Source: Cylindrotheca closterium (taxonomy: Eukaryota; Bacillariophyta; Bacillariophyceae; Bacillariales; Bacillariaceae). From it: a stretch of DNA of 25,543 nt. Each line of letters starts with the position of its first letter. Position 1 is the first letter of the stretch. Location of the stretch: the NCBI GenBank assembly GCA_933822405.4, contig CAKOGP040001635.1:1-25543 (forward strand), in the 5' to 3' direction. The position numbers were made by a program, and so were the translations under genes. Shown one piece after another: positions 25,427 through 25,543 of this stretch. A model generated the notes under the pieces. That model saw only the letters and a list, made by a program, of their open reading frames with translations. It was not told the origin of the DNA and ran no database searches.

Positions 25427-25543
25427 GATAGCCTACTGCCGTCCTCCGTGTGTGTGTTCGTAGTATTTTGTCTTGGTGTGTAGCTGGTGGGTTGTGGTGT
25501 GAAGCGGGTCGAACTGATCGAGTAATAGACTCGATTCGTTCGA
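25427..25543 (+). repeat. Hairpin-repeat element, copy 3 (cut by window end)
   Basis: It starts with GATAGCCTACTGCCG, and the 22-nt core at 25484-25505 is identical to copies 1 and 2. It is followed by a third, different stem, TCGAACTGATCGAGT (25509-25523) against ACTCGATTCGTTCGA (25529-25543), pairing 13 of 15. The loop AATAG lacks the GCGAAGC apex of the other copies. The window ends at the right arm. Confidence 0.75.

Overview
The window looks like nuclear DNA of a diatom, probably a raphid pennate. This rests on proline/threonine 'PTxxPT' stalks on membrane proteins, plant-type LRR ectodomains split by 69-95 bp introns, BspA-type LRR proteins with a degenerate ankyrin-like tail, and a decayed Ty1/copia fragment resembling diatom CoDi elements. 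No prokaryotic operon logic is visible. I do not assign a species.

Layout. (1) 1-2948: receptor/adhesin gene A, 5' end outside the window. It has a basic RS-rich cytoplasmic part, one membrane helix, a conserved ectodomain, a PT stalk and two F5/8C (F-type-lectin-like) domains. (2) 3504-4208 (-): unknown 234-aa gene D1. (3) 5006-5475: a nested foldback and hairpin-repeat copy 1. (4) 5606-7213 (-): copia fragment broken at both ends. (5) 7869-11737: receptor gene B, with the same membrane chassis as A but a multi-exon plant-type LRR domain. (6) 11912-12616 (-): D2, identical in protein to D1. (7) 13090-13941 (-): double chromo-like protein E. (8) 14169-14346: hairpin-repeat copy 2. (9) 14625-16283: BspA-LRR/ankyrin-like gene F. 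(10) 16549-18672: coiled-coil gene G. (11) 19081-21084: a tandemly duplicated unit of minus-strand gene fragment plus promoter. (12) 21085-24309: receptor gene C, complete, with the same chassis and two F-type-lectin-like domains. (13) 24414-25331: a deletion-fused remnant of E and F. (14) 25427-25543: hairpin-repeat copy 3.

The strongest theme is a modular surface-protein cluster. Three linked genes share one cytoplasmic/transmembrane/ectodomain/stalk chassis but end in different recognition modules (lectin-like or LRR). Genes A and B share a 1138-bp 5' block and a 785-bp 3' block that look identical, with a diverged or unrelated middle between them. B's middle resembles C more than A. This fits recent duplication or gene conversion together with exchange of the receptor module.

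The second theme is a repeat family of about 120-285 bp that keeps a 22-nt core but carries a different self-complementary stem in each of three copies; two copies have a GCGAAGC apex. It does not match any element I recognise. All identity statements come from reading the sequence by eye and from comparing translated frames, not from alignment software.
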